Shown in pieces: positions 25,325 to 35,222 of a stretch of DNA of 64,000 nt. How positions within the stretch are numbered: the first letter of the stretch is position 1; each line of letters starts with the position of its first letter. The translations under genes and the position numbers were made by a program. The notes under the pieces are model-generated. The model saw nothing but the letters and a program-made list of their open reading frames with translations, made no database searches and was not told the origin of the DNA. Source of the stretch: Pseudomonas viridiflava (GTDB lineage Bacteria; Pseudomonadota; Gammaproteobacteria; Pseudomonadales; Pseudomonadaceae); the NCBI RefSeq assembly GCF_900573885.1, contig NZ_UPSE01000198.1, positions 248,001 to 312,000 on the forward strand, read 5' to 3'.

Positions 25325-25420
25325 GCGAAGCCCAACGTTCTTGAGGTCGCTCGGTTTGAGACCTCCACGGGGAGCCCGTTGGGCTCCCGGGTGGGTTTCG
25401 CTGCGCTCAACCCATCCTAC
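25304..25420. repeat. Composite repeat: two inverted gtaggttgggttgagc copies around a hairpin
   Basis: The left copy is 25304-25336 and the inverted right copy 25391-25420, with ggagcccgttgggctccc between. The same plan occurs at 45975-46090. The left copy overlaps the 3' end of the binding-protein gene and supplies its stop codon. Confidence 0.85.
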
Positions 25421-25451
25421 GAGTCGCGAACGTACGACAGGAATACGATAT

Positions 25452-26225
25452 ATGCCCCGTTTATACCGCTGGCCCCTGCGCCTGGCTTCACTGGCTGGCT
25501 GCCTGTTGTTCTGGCATGTCGCCGCCAGCCACCACCTGGACTTCGGGTTGCTGACGTTCACTTACGTGCCCACGCCAAGCGCCGTGGCTCACGCCGCCGT
25601 GGCGCTGGTGGAGAGCAGCAAGTTGTGGGCGCATTTGTCGAGCAGCCTGTTGCGGGTGTTCGCCGGTTACCTGGCGGCCGCGTTGTTCGGCGTGCTGTTG
25701 GGCGTGGCCATCGGCCGCTGGAAGTGGGCGCAAGACACGCTGTTGCCGCCACTGGAAGTGCTGCGGCCGATTCCGGCGGTGGCGTGGATTCCCTTGGCGA
25801 TTCTGATGTTTCCCTCGTCCGAGCTGTCGATGGTGTTTATCACCTTCACCGGCGCGCTGTTCCCGGTGCTGCTCAATACCGTGCACGGCGTTGAAGGCGT
25901 GGACCCGCGCCTGATCGCCTCGGCGCGCAGCCTTGGCGCGGGGCGTTGGGCCATTCTGCGGGAGGTGGTGTTGCCCGGCGCGGCACCGAGCATCGTCACC
26001 GGTCTGGCCATTGGCATGGGCACCTCGTGGTTTTGCCTGGTGACGGCGGAAATGATCTCCGGGCAGTTCGGCATCGGCTACTACACGTGGGAGTCGTACA
26101 CCATCCAGAACTACCCGGACATCATCGTTGGCATGTTGCTGATCGGCGTGCTGGGCATGGGCAGCAGCGCCCTGGTTAAACGCTTGGGCGCTCTTATGAC
26201 GCCTTGGTATCGGGGGAGCCGTTGA
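25452..26225 (+). CDS. ABC transporter permease (SsuC/TauC/NrtB type)
   Basis: The 257-residue inner-membrane permease has about six hydrophobic segments. The EAA loop for ATPase docking is visible (DPRLIASARSLGAGRWAILREVVLPGAAP). Start MPRLYRWPLRL was chosen at 25452 with agga upstream; longer reading would translate the composite repeat. It overlaps the ATPase start by TGATG. With neighbours it forms one importer of the nitrate/sulfonate/taurine family. Confidence 0.92.
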   Translation: MPRLYRWPLRLASLAGCLLFWHVAASHHLDFGLLTFTYVPTPSAVAHAAVALVESSKLWAHLSSSLLRVFAGYLAAALFGVLLGVAIGRWKWAQDTLLPPLEVLRPIPAVAWIPLAILMFPSSELSMVFITFTGALFPVLLNTVHGVEGVDPRLIASARSLGAGRWAILREVVLPGAAPSIVTGLAIGMGTSWFCLVTAEMISGQFGIGYYTWESYTIQNYPDIIVGMLLIGVLGMGSSALVKRLGALMTPWYRGSR

Positions 26226-27079
26226 TGACCAGTCACGAACATTTTCTGGCGGCCGGGCGCATTGATGTCGAGCGCCTGACCATTCGCCTGGGGCAGGGCG
26301 CGCAGGCGTTCGAGGCGGTGCAAACCCTGGATTTCAGCGTCGCAGCGGGCGAATTTGTGTGCATTCTCGGGCCGTCGGGTTGCGGTAAATCGACCTTGCT
26401 TGGCGCCCTGGCCGGGCACTTGCAGCCCAGTGCCGGCGTGCTGCGTGTCGACGGCGAAGTGGTTGAAGGTCCCTCGCCCGCGCGTGGCATGGTGTTTCAG
26501 CACCACACCTTGCTGCCCTGGCGCAGCGTGCTCGATAACGTTGCCTTCGGCCTGAAAATGCAGGGCCTGAACAAGACCGCCCGGCGCCAGCAAGCGCAGG
26601 ATTTTCTGCGTTTGGTCGGCCTGCAGGATTTCGCCAGCCGTTGGCCGAATCAGCTGTCCGGCGGCATGCAGCAGCGCGCTGAAATCGCCCGCGTGCTGAT
26701 CAACCGCCCGCGCCTGTTATTGATGGACGAACCCTTCGGCGCCCTTGATGCGCAAACCCGTGGGCGCATGCAGGAGTTGCTGCTGGACATCTGGGGGCGC
26801 ATCCGCACCACCGTGGTGTTTGTCACCCACGACATCGACGAAGCGCTGTTTCTGGCCGACCGCATTCTGGTGATGAGCCCGCGCCCCGGCCGTTTTATTG
26901 AAGACCTGCGCGTGGACTTTTCCCGCCCGCGCCGCGCCGAGCTGCTGACCAGCCCGGCCTTTACCCACCTCAAACGTCACTGCCTGGAACTGCTGCGCCA
27001 CGAAGAAGGGCGCGAGCTGCCTCGGCTTACGCCGCTGGGTTTGCCCAGCGATCATCCGCCTCTGCGAATAGCCCTATGA
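26225..27079 (+). CDS. ABC transporter ATPase (SsuB/TauB/NrtD type)
   Basis: The 284-residue ATPase has Walker A LGPSGCGKST, Q-loop VFQHHTLLPW, signature LSGGMQQRAEIAR, Walker B LLLMDEPFGALD and switch histidine FVTHDIDEA. It powers the permease encoded just upstream. The start overlaps the permease stop (TGATG), and its own stop overlaps the HEAT-repeat gene ATG (ATGA), so these proteins are made together. Confidence 0.95.
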   Translation: MTSHEHFLAAGRIDVERLTIRLGQGAQAFEAVQTLDFSVAAGEFVCILGPSGCGKSTLLGALAGHLQPSAGVLRVDGEVVEGPSPARGMVFQHHTLLPWRSVLDNVAFGLKMQGLNKTARRQQAQDFLRLVGLQDFASRWPNQLSGGMQQRAEIARVLINRPRLLLMDEPFGALDAQTRGRMQELLLDIWGRIRTTVVFVTHDIDEALFLADRILVMSPRPGRFIEDLRVDFSRPRRAELLTSPAFTHLKRHCLELLRHEEGRELPRLTPLGLPSDHPPLRIAL

Positions 27080-28050
27080 CCGATCTGACTGAACTGCACA
27101 CCGACAACCCCGACATTCTGGCCCTGCAACCGCGCCTGGACAGCAGCGATGCCGGCGTGCGCCGCATCGCCCTGATCGAGTTGGCCGACCTCGAAGACCC
27201 GGACGGCTTGCCATGGCTGACCCGCGCCCTGGCCGATGACAACGCCGCCGAGGTGCGCAGCGAAGCCGCACGCTTGCTCGAAGCCTGGGAGGAAGACGAG
27301 GTGGTAAATGCTTTGTGCGCCGCCCTGGCCGATGCCGACGAAGGCGTGCGCGGCGCCGCGGCGCAGAGCCTGAGCGAGCTGAAAACCCTTGAAGCCGGGC
27401 GCGTGGTGCTGCCGTGGGCCGCCCATGCCGATGCGTTTGTGCGCGCCAGAGCCTTGCGCGCGTTGCGTGAACTGCGCCTGCCGGAAAGCGCGCCTGCCGC
27501 TGTGTTGGCGCTGAACGACAGCGATGCCTTTGTGCGCCGCGAGGCGGTGGGCATTCTGGGTTGGCTCAAGCAGCACAGCGCATTGCCCGAGCTGGCGCGC
27601 CTGGCCAGCGGCGACCCGGACGCCGAAGTGCGCCGCGCCGCCACCGGCGCCCTCGGCCTCGCTAGCGATGCCTGCGTGCTGCCCGCGTTGCAGGCGGCGT
27701 TGGTCGATCCGGCGTGGCAAGTGCGCGAAGAGGCGGCCACCACCTTGGCGAAAGTGGGCGCCACGGATGCCGGCCCAAGCCTGATCGCCGCCTTGCAGGA
27801 TGATTACTGGCAAGTGCGCCTGCGTGCCGCGCGGGCCTTGGGCAAATTGCGTTTTGCCGGGGCCTTGGCGGCGCTGGTCGAGGTGCTAGGGCACTCCATC
27901 AGCAACCTGCGTAAGGAAGCCGCGTTGGCATTGGGCGAACTGGCCGACAGCGCCGCGTTGCCCGCGCTGCAGGCCGCTGAGCACGACAGCGATCCGGAAG
28001 TGCGCAAAGCGGTGCGCATCGCCATCGCCCAGCTTCAGGTGCAGGCGTAA
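27076..28050 (+). CDS. HEAT-repeat (PBS-lyase type) scaffold protein
   Basis: The 324-residue protein is made almost wholly of about ten 31-residue HEAT units with the pattern D-x-x-x-x-V-R-x-x-A-x-x-x-L-G (for example DAFVRREAVGILGWL, PAWQVREEAATTLAKVG, YWQVRLRAARALGKL). Such alpha-solenoids bind partner proteins; PBS-lyase HEAT proteins can also handle cofactors or metallo-clusters. There is no signal peptide. It is coupled to the ATPase (ATGA) and to DUF971 (TAATG). A role as scaffold or maturation factor for the AprAB-like enzyme is inferred. Confidence 0.9.
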   Translation: MTDLTELHTDNPDILALQPRLDSSDAGVRRIALIELADLEDPDGLPWLTRALADDNAAEVRSEAARLLEAWEEDEVVNALCAALADADEGVRGAAAQSLSELKTLEAGRVVLPWAAHADAFVRARALRALRELRLPESAPAAVLALNDSDAFVRREAVGILGWLKQHSALPELARLASGDPDAEVRRAATGALGLASDACVLPALQAALVDPAWQVREEAATTLAKVGATDAGPSLIAALQDDYWQVRLRAARALGKLRFAGALAALVEVLGHSISNLRKEAALALGELADSAALPALQAAEHDSDPEVRKAVRIAIAQLQVQA

Positions 28051-28334
28051 TGGACGCGCCCGTGGCCTTGCGCAACCGCCGGCAAGAACGGCAGTTGCTG
28101 ATCGAGTGGACAGCAGGGGTGGCCGTTGCGCTGAGCCACGCGCAGTTGCGCGGCGCCTGCCCGTGTTCCGGCTGCAAGGCCGCGCGGCTGGGCGGGCGCA
28201 TTGCGCTGGTGGACGAAAGCGTGCAACTGACTGGCATTCATCCGCAGGGCTATGGCGTGCAGTTGGTGTTCAGCGACGGGCATGAGCGCGGCATTTATCC
28301 GTGGGCCTATCTGCGTGAATTAGCGCGAGGGTAG
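28050..28334 (+). CDS. DUF971 protein (gamma-butyrobetaine-hydroxylase N-terminal-like)
   Basis: The 94-residue protein carries the DUF971 signature LRGACPCSGCKAARLGG, a short Cys-rich knuckle, followed by GIHPQGYGVQLVFSDGHERGIYPWAYLREL. The domain occurs alone near Mrp/ApbC iron-sulfur proteins and as the zinc-binding N-terminus of carnitine-pathway hydroxylases. It is the last gene of the operon. Its presence with a ferredoxin and flavoprotein fits iron-sulfur or metal handling, which is an inference. Confidence 0.88.
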   Translation: MDAPVALRNRRQERQLLIEWTAGVAVALSHAQLRGACPCSGCKAARLGGRIALVDESVQLTGIHPQGYGVQLVFSDGHERGIYPWAYLRELARG

Positions 28335-28398
28335 CTTTGGCGCGACGCGACTGACGCGTTAACATCCGGCGCTTCGAGGTTTTGGGAAGTACCGCAGC

Positions 28399-28881
28399 GT
28401 GAGCACGCCAATCATCACCACCGAAGGCCATGAAGCGCTCAAGCAAGAGCTGGATTATCTCTGGCGCGTGAAACGGCCAGACACCACGCAAAAAGTCACT
28501 TGGGCGGCGTCGCTTGGCGACCGCAGTGAAAACGCCGACTACCAATACAACAAGAAACTGCTGCGCGAAATCGACCGCCGCGTGCGTTATTTGCGCAAGC
28601 GTCTGGAAGACATGCGCGTGGTTGCCTATTCGCCGGAACAGGAAGGCCGCGTGTTTTTCGGTGCGTGGGTAGAAATCGAAAATGACGAAGGCGAAACGAA
28701 GCGTTTCCGCATTGTCGGCTACGACGAAATTCACGGCCGCAACGACTACATCTCCATCGACTCCCCCATGGCGCGGGCGCTGCTGAAAAAAGCAGTGGGC
28801 GACGAATTTATGGTGCAGACGCCCGAAGGCGAGAAGTGGTGGTGGGTGAACGTGATCGAGTACGTGAAGCCGGCTCATTAA
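28399..28881 (+). CDS. greB: Transcription elongation factor GreB
   Basis: The 160-residue factor rescues backtracked RNA polymerase by stimulating transcript cleavage. The N-terminal coiled coil carries GDRSENADYQYNKKLLREID with the acidic tip (D, E). The C-terminal FKBP-like part has GRVFFGAWVEIEN and ends EGEKWWWVNVIEY. The basic RKRLEDMRVV stretch and YQY favour GreB over GreA. The start is GTG with ggaag upstream. It stands alone after the DUF971 operon. Confidence 0.95.
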   Translation: MSTPIITTEGHEALKQELDYLWRVKRPDTTQKVTWAASLGDRSENADYQYNKKLLREIDRRVRYLRKRLEDMRVVAYSPEQEGRVFFGAWVEIENDEGETKRFRIVGYDEIHGRNDYISIDSPMARALLKKAVGDEFMVQTPEGEKWWWVNVIEYVKPAH

Positions 28882-28884
28882 AAA

Positions 28885-28970
28885 GCATCGCGGCTAATCG
28901 GAATGCCGCCCAGCCTCTCCCACACGAACGATTATTCTGTGGGAGCGGCTTTAGCCGCGATGCTGTTGAC
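28885..28970. repeat. REP-like pair (catcgcggct ... agccgcgatg)
   Basis: The left part begins catcgcggctaatcgg and the right part is tgtgggagcggctttagccg then cgatg, forming an inverted pair between greB and the convergent permease gene. Related copies are at 34307, 44384, 58725 and 59415. Confidence 0.8.
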
Positions 28971-28976
28971 CTTTAA

Positions 28977-31480
28977 TCAGCCCTCGCGCAACACGGTCAA
29001 CGGGCTGGCGTTCAGGGCGCGGCGGGTGCCGATTAGTCCGGCGGTGCCGACCAGCAGCGCCCCGATCAGCGGCAGTATCAGCAACCACCAATGCGGCGCC
29101 CAGGCCATGTCGAAGGCGAAGCGGTAGAGCAGAAAGCTCACCAGTTCGCTGCCCAGCGCGGCCAGCAAACCACTGGCGATGCCCAGCACGCCAAACTCCG
29201 CCAGTCGGGCCCGTTGCAGCACTTTGCGCTCGGCACCCAACGCGCGCAGCAGGGCGCCTTGGCGGATGCGCTCGTCCAGCGTGGCCTGCAAGCCGGCGAA
29301 CAGTACGGTGAGCCCGGCCGCCAGCACAAACAACAGCACGTACTCCACGGCCAGGGTTACCTGGGCAAGAATGCTGCGCAGCTGCGCCAGAATGGCTTCG
29401 ATCTGCAGCAAGGTCACGGCCGGAAACGCCCGCGACAATTCGACCAGCGCTTTTTCCTGCTGCGGCGGGAGGTAGAAGCTGGTGAGGTAGGTCACGGGCA
29501 GGTCTTGCAACGTGCCGGGCTCGAAGATCATGTAGAAGTTGGGCTGGAAGGTGTCCCAGTCGACCTCGCGCAAGCTGGTGACCACGGCGTCGCGGTCGAG
29601 CCCGCCAACGCTAAAACGCAGGCGGTCGCCGAGTTTCACTTTCAGGCTTTCGGCCAGCTTGCTTTCAATCGACACGCCCGGCACGTCGGCACTCGGCTCG
29701 GTGCCCCACCAGCTGCCTGCCACCAACTTGTTGCTGACCGGCATGTCGGCGGCCCAGGTCAGGCTCAGGTCGCGGCGCACGGCGCGGTCGCCGGTGGAGT
29801 CTTTGCTCACCACTTCTTTCACGGCCTGACCGTTGATGGCAATCAGGCGCCCAGGCACCACCGGGTACAGCGGAGCAGGGTGGGGCGAGATTTTCGCCAG
29901 GTGCGCGGCGAAGGCATCCTTGTCGCCGGGCAGCACGTTGAGGGCGAAGTAGTTGGGCGCCTCTTTGGGGAGTTGCTGCTGCCAGTTGTCCAGCAGTTCG
30001 CCACGCAGCAAGGCGATCAATGCCATGGACAGCAGAATCAAGCCAAACGCCAGCGACTGCCCGGCAGCCGCCAGCGGATGGCGCAGCAACTGGCCGAGGC
30101 CCAGGCGCATCGGCAGTGGCGCGCCGGCCAGCAGGCGTCGCAAGCCTTGCAGGCCGAGCACCAATGCACCGCCCAAGACCAAGGCGGCGACAAGACCGCC
30201 GCCGAGCAAGGCGAGGGTCAGCGGCAGGTCGAGGCTCAGTCGCCACATGATCAACGTCAGCGCGCCCAGCGCAGCGCCGTACACGAGCCATGAGCTCGGC
30301 GGCACAGGCATCAGATCACGGCGCAATACCCGCAATGGCGGCACGCGACCCAGCGCTGCCAAGGGCGGCAAGGCAAAGCCGGCGAGGGCGACCAGGCCGG
30401 TGGCGATGCCGGCAAGCGCGGGCATGAATCCGCCGCTGGGCACGGTGGCGGGCAATAACCCGCCAAGCAGGTGAAACAGCCCCAACTGACCCAGCCAGCC
30501 GAGCAGCGCACCGAGGCCGGCAGCCAAGAGGCCGAGCATCGCCAGCTGCAAGGTAAACACGGTCAGCGCTTCGCGGCGCGACAGGCCCAGGCAGCGCAGC
30601 AGGGCGCTGGCGTCGAAGCGTTTGGCGGCAAAACGCGCCGCGCACAAGGCCACGGCAACGCCCGCCAGCAGCACGGCGGCCAGGCTGGACAAGTTCAGGT
30701 AGCGCTCGGCTCGCCCCAGCGCGCCGCCAACCTGACGGTTGCCGTCGCGCGCGCCTTCAATTTTCTGGTTTGGCGCGAGCATGGGTTTCAGCGCCTGGCG
30801 GTAACTTTCAAGATTTTCGGCGCTGCCGGTCCACAGTTCGGCATAGCGCACGCGGCTGCCGGGCTGCACCACGCCAGTGGCAGCGAGGTCGTCCATGTTC
30901 ATCAGCAGGCGCGGCGTGAGGCTGTAGAAGTCGCCGGCGCGGTCGGGCTCGTAGGTGAGCACGCGGCTCAGGCGCAGGGTTTTCGCGCCCACGTCGACGC
31001 TATCGCCCACTTTCACGTTCAGCGCCACCAGCAGGCGCGCTTCCACCCACGCTTCGCCGGACGCGGGGCCGCCGCCAGCGGTTTCTTCGGCGTAGGGTTC
31101 GGGGGCGCTTTTCAACTGACCGCGCAGCGGGTAGCTGCTGCTTACGGCTTTGACGCTGGCCAGCTGAATGCCCTCGTCAGCGGCGATCACGCTGGAAAAT
31201 TCCACCAACTGCGCGTGCTGCAATTGCGCGCTCTTGCCGGCGTCTACCTGGGCCTGGGTGGCCGGCGAGCTGCCGGTGAGGAGCATGTCGGCGCCGAGGA
31301 ATTCGGTGGCGCGCAGTTGCATGGCGGCGTTCAGGCGCGCGCTGAAAAAGCCGATGGCGGTGCTGGCAGCCACGGCGATGACCAAGGCGAAAAACAACAC
31401 CCGCAGCTCGCCGGCGCGGGTGTCGCGGCGCAGCTGGCGGGCGGCGAGGTTGAGCAGGCGAGAGAAGGGTAGGCGTGTCA

Positions 31481-31484
<4 letters not shown>
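28977..31484 (-). CDS. FtsX-family ABC permease (YbbP-like)
   Basis: The 835-residue inner-membrane protein has an N-terminal helix near 25-45 followed by a large periplasmic domain. About three further membrane helices lie near 255-400, then a block near 405-500 and a last set near 690-830. This duplicated FtsX layout matches YbbP/LolC-like permeases. The gene order with the ATPase and divergent tesA is the same as E. coli ybbP-ybbA-tesA. It is coupled to the ATPase by an ATGA overlap. The substrate is unproven in E. coli also; lipid or lipoprotein handling is suspected. Confidence 0.9.
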
Positions 31485-32164
<680 letters not shown>

Positions 32165-32174
32165 GGAGATTCCA

Positions 32175-32780
32175 ATGCGTACATGGTGGGTAACGGGTGC
32201 CCTGGTAGTAATGCTCTGGGCACAAGGGGCGGCGGCAAGCACCGTGCTGGTCGTCGGCGATAGTATCAGCGCCGGTTTGGGCGTGGAAACCAGCCAGGGC
32301 TGGGTCAACTTGTTACAAAAACGCCTGCAGGCCGATGGCTTTGACGACAAGGTAGTCAACGCGTCCATCAGTGGCGACACCAGTGCAGGCGGCCTCGCGC
32401 GCCTGCCGGCGCTGCTTGCAGAACATAAACCGAGCGTGGTGGTGATCGAGCTGGGCGGCAACGATGGCCTGCGCGGCCAGCCGCCGGGCCAATTGCAACA
32501 AAACCTTGCCTCGATGGTGGAGCAGGCCCAAAAGGCCGGCGCCAAGGTGCTGCTGCTGGGCATGCGGCTGCCACCCAACTATGGCGAGCGCTACAACAAG
32601 GCCTTTGCCGCCACGTTTACCGAAGTGGCTGAGCAGAAGAAGGTGCCGCTGGTGCCGTTCTTCCTTGAGGGCGTTGGCGGCGTGCCGGCTTTGATGCAGG
32701 CCGACGGCATTCACCCGGCTGCGGGCGCGCAGTCGAAGCTGCTGGACAACGCCTGGCCGGCGCTCAAACCGTTGCTTTAG
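32175..32780 (+). CDS. tesA: Multifunctional thioesterase/lysophospholipase/arylesterase TesA
   Basis: The 201-residue SGNH hydrolase has a signal peptide (MRTWWVTGALVVMLWAQGAAA) and is periplasmic. The catalytic serine is in VVGDSISAGLG, oxyanion residues are in the GGND block, and the Asp-His pair is in DGIHP near the end. It hydrolyses acyl thioesters, lysophospholipids and aryl esters. Shine-Dalgarno ggag lies just before the ATG. Head-to-head with ybbA as in E. coli. Confidence 0.95.
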   Translation: MRTWWVTGALVVMLWAQGAAASTVLVVGDSISAGLGVETSQGWVNLLQKRLQADGFDDKVVNASISGDTSAGGLARLPALLAEHKPSVVVIELGGNDGLRGQPPGQLQQNLASMVEQAQKAGAKVLLLGMRLPPNYGERYNKAFAATFTEVAEQKKVPLVPFFLEGVGGVPALMQADGIHPAAGAQSKLLDNAWPALKPLL

Positions 32781-32914
32781 GGCGGTCTTTGCGGGCTTTT
32801 TCGGTCGTGTTTGCCGGACGCGGCTGATGGCCCAACGCTTGAAAAAGGTCTGCTGAGAAGGCTTTTTTATGCGCCACCTTTCGGCTAAGGTGGCGCCGTC
32901 TCCAGGAGCCTTCA

Positions 32915-33196
32915 ATGCCGCGCCCCGCTTGGTCTTTACACGCTTACCAACTGATCGAACCCGACGAACAGCTCGACTTGTTCGCGTGCCGTGAAGTGCG
33001 TGTGCATCTGGTGGCCCGCCAGCTTGAGTTGAGTGGCCATGCCGACCGCACGTTGTGCGGCGGCTTGCTGCCCGCGCAGCCGAAATGGGTGAATCTGGAA
33101 AAACCACTGCTGCGTGACAAGCGCCTCTGCACCGCGTGCTATGCCACGTTGCAGGCCCAGCGCGACGGCGACCGGCCGCGCTGGCCGGGCGTCTAG
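32915..33196 (+). CDS. Conserved hypothetical protein (93 residues)
   Basis: The small basic protein has a plausible metal-binding ending CTACYATL and a lone Cys in TLCGGLLPAQPKWVNLEKP. The DRTLCGG ... KRLCTACY layout suggests a treble-clef-like zinc site. There is no signal peptide or membrane helix. It lies between tesA and the L,D-transpeptidase, a position I recall being kept in other pseudomonads. Function unknown. Confidence 0.75.
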   Translation: MPRPAWSLHAYQLIEPDEQLDLFACREVRVHLVARQLELSGHADRTLCGGLLPAQPKWVNLEKPLLRDKRLCTACYATLQAQRDGDRPRWPGV

Positions 33197-33271
33197 GCCA
33201 CTCCCTGTCGCCACGGGGCGCGTGTACAATCGCGTTCTTTCCCTACTCGCTATTCAGCCAAGGATCACCGG

Positions 33272-34231
33272 ATGTTGTCGCGCGCTCCTGCAGTCGCCCG
33301 TTCCCTGTCACTCGCCGCGTTGCTCGCGGCCGGCCCTGCCGCAGCGCTGGAATTTCCGCTGCCGCCACCGGGCGAAGACATCATTGGCCAGGTTCAGGTC
33401 ATCACCGCCAAGTACGAAGACACCTTTGCCGACATCGGCGTAGCGAACGACCTGGGCTATCTGGAAATGGTGGCGGCCAACCCGGGCGTGGATCCTTGGC
33501 TTCCCGGCGTAGGCACGCAAATCGTGCTGCCCACCCGCTTCGTACTGCCGCCGGGCCCGCGCGAAGGCATCGTGATCAACCTGGCTGAATACCGCATGTA
33601 CTACTTCCCGAAAGGGCAGGACGTGGTGCACACCTACCCGCTGGGCATTGGTCGCGAAGGCTGGGGCTCGCCCATCAACGTCACCACCATTACCGCGAAG
33701 ACCGCCAACCCGGCCTGGTATCCGCCGGCTTCGATCCGCGCCGAACACGCTGCCGACGGCGACCCGTTGCCAAGCGTGGTGCCGCCAGGCCCGGACAACC
33801 CGCTCGGTCCGTTCAAGTTCAACCTTGGCCTGCCGGGTTACCTGATTCACGGCTCGAACAAGAAATTCGGCATTGGCATGCGCGTCAGCCATGGCTGCTT
33901 CCGCATGCTCAACGACAACGTGCTGGAACTGGCGAAAATGGTACCGGTGGGCACCAAAGTGCGCATCATCAACGACCCGTACAAATTCGGCGTGAGTGGC
34001 GGCAAGGTCTACCTCGAAGCCCACACCCCGCTGGACGACACTGGCAACCCGTCGATCGTCGACAAGCACACCGCCGTCATCAACGCGCTGCTCAAGCGTG
34101 ATGAACTGAATAACAGCGCGAGCCTGGACTGGGAAGTGGTGCGCGACGTAGTTGCCGCCGAAGACGGCCTGCCCGTCGAAATCGCCACGCCCGGCGCCGT
34201 AATGGCCAACACCGCGCCGGTTGTGCAGTAA
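33272..34231 (+). CDS. L,D-transpeptidase (ErfK/YbiS/YcfS/YnhG family)
   Basis: The 319-residue periplasmic enzyme has a signal peptide (residues 1-25, ending PAAA). A LysM-like stretch follows (EDTFADIGVANDLGYLEMV), then the YkuD catalytic domain with HGSNKKFGIGMRVSHGCFR, where His and Cys of SHGCFRM are catalytic. Family members link the Lys of the Braun-type lipoprotein to peptidoglycan or form 3-3 cross-links. oprI, the likely lipoprotein substrate, lies next door in convergent orientation with a shared bidirectional terminator between. Confidence 0.94.
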   Translation: MLSRAPAVARSLSLAALLAAGPAAALEFPLPPPGEDIIGQVQVITAKYEDTFADIGVANDLGYLEMVAANPGVDPWLPGVGTQIVLPTRFVLPPGPREGIVINLAEYRMYYFPKGQDVVHTYPLGIGREGWGSPINVTTITAKTANPAWYPPASIRAEHAADGDPLPSVVPPGPDNPLGPFKFNLGLPGYLIHGSNKKFGIGMRVSHGCFRMLNDNVLELAKMVPVGTKVRIINDPYKFGVSGGKVYLEAHTPLDDTGNPSIVDKHTAVINALLKRDELNNSASLDWEVVRDVVAAEDGLPVEIATPGAVMANTAPVVQ

Positions 34232-34239
34232 GCAGCCAC

Positions 34240-34288
34240 GCAACAAAAAGCCCGCTGCCGGTTAACCCCGCAGCGGGCTTTTTGTTGC
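34240..34288. terminator. Bidirectional terminator with 17-base perfect stem
   Basis: caacaaaaagcccgctg at 34241-34257 pairs perfectly with 34271-34287, with A and T runs at the ends. It follows the L,D-transpeptidase gene. Confidence 0.9.
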
Positions 34289-34306
34289 GTGTAAGAAAAT
34301 CAAAAG

Positions 34307-34332
34307 CTCGCGGCTAAAGCCGCTCCCACAGG
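34307..34332. repeat. REP-like tcgcggctaaagccgctcccac copy
   Basis: A single short dyad copy (gcggct/agccgc) of the same family as 28885-28970. Confidence 0.75.
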
Positions 34333-34498
34333 TTGATTTTCCGCTCTCAGCCTTCACGCCGCCCAAGACCGAGCGAGCTAGAGGGAGGCAAGGCAAAAAT
34401 GGATTTTGAAGCGCAGTGGGCTGTAGCCCATGAGCATCAACATTCATTTTTAACGCAGCATCACCGACGCGCAGCCGGTCGTTGCCAAACTCAAGGCG

Positions 34499-34526
34499 AA
34501 AAAAAACCGAGCCCAAAGGCTCGGTT
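34499..34526 (-). terminator. oprI terminator
   Basis: The stem aaccgagcc-caaa-ggctcggtt is followed on the minus strand by a run of U. It lies 11 bases past the oprI stop. Confidence 0.92.
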
Positions 34527-34536
34527 CGCAGCGCAA

Positions 34537-34788
34537 TTACTTGCGGCTGGCTTTTTCCAGCATACGAGCAGCACGCTCGTTGGCTTCGTCAGCAGTTTGC
34601 TGAGCTTTCTGAGCAGCAGCCAGAGCTTCGTCAGCTTTGCGGTAGGCTTCGTCAGCACGAGCTTGAGCGCGAGCAGCAGCGTCTTCGGTAGCGGTCAGAC
34701 GAGCTTCGGTTTCTTTGGTGGTGCTGCTGCAGCCGGTGGCCAGAACGGCAGCCAGAGCCAGAGCGGAAAGTTTCAGAACGTTGTTCAT
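34537..34788 (-). CDS. oprI: Major outer-membrane lipoprotein OprI (Lpp-like)
   Basis: The 83-residue protein has a lipoprotein signal ([20 protein letters not shown]) with the lipobox cysteine at residue 20, then a heptad coiled coil ([20 protein letters not shown]) and a C-terminal EKASRK whose lysine can be joined to peptidoglycan. It anchors the outer membrane and is among the most abundant Pseudomonas proteins. The ATG at 34788 has aagggg upstream; an earlier in-frame ATG would disrupt the signal. Confidence 0.97.
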   Translation of the reverse strand: MNNVLKLSALALAAVLATGCSSTTKETEARLTATEDAAARAQARADEAYRKADEALAAAQKAQQTADEANERAARMLEKASRK

Positions 34789-35195
34789 TGTGTTCCCCTT
34801 AAGGTGCAATTTTTCCATAAAGCAATTTCCCCGAGCTCGGGTATTTTGCCGGTCTACATACTACTCATTACTTGTAGTAAGTAAACGGACGTCGCGCCAG
34901 CGCCACACTTTTTTTGCCAAATTTGAGCGGCATGTAAGCAAGCGGTAATAGTGCTGGATGAAAAATATCCAATTACGCCTGAGGCATGCGCATTACCGAC
35001 ATGTCGAGCGCCTCGCTGGCTTAATTGTCTGCCCATACTTTTGGGCGTATGGGCGGACAATAAACAGACAACAAGCCTGACTCCCAAGTTCTGAATTCCT
35101 GCCTGTTAACCGCTGCGCATTCCCATGAGTTTGCCCATAGCTGGCCATTTGCCGGCCTGTTAAGCTGCGCCGCACAAAACCTGCAGAAATAGTGC
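34789..35195. other. Divergent region upstream of oprI with a large palindrome
   Basis: No gene is seen in about 400 bases. It holds the oprI promoter (AT-rich around 34840-34900) and the hairpin at 35024-35061. Confidence 0.55.
35024..35061. repeat. 15-base stem palindrome
   Basis: attgtctgcccatac at 35024-35038 pairs with gtatgggcggacaat at 35047-35061 with one wobble, around an 8-base loop. No U-run follows, so it does not look like a terminator. It could be a regulator site or an RNA element. Confidence 0.75.
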
Positions 35196-35222
35196 GTGTC
35201 GTTGGACAGCAAGGACGTCAGC

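Noticed and set aside
25314..25451. N-terminal extension of the ABC permease
   Set aside because: Translates the composite dispersed repeat. The family start and ribosome site are at 25452.
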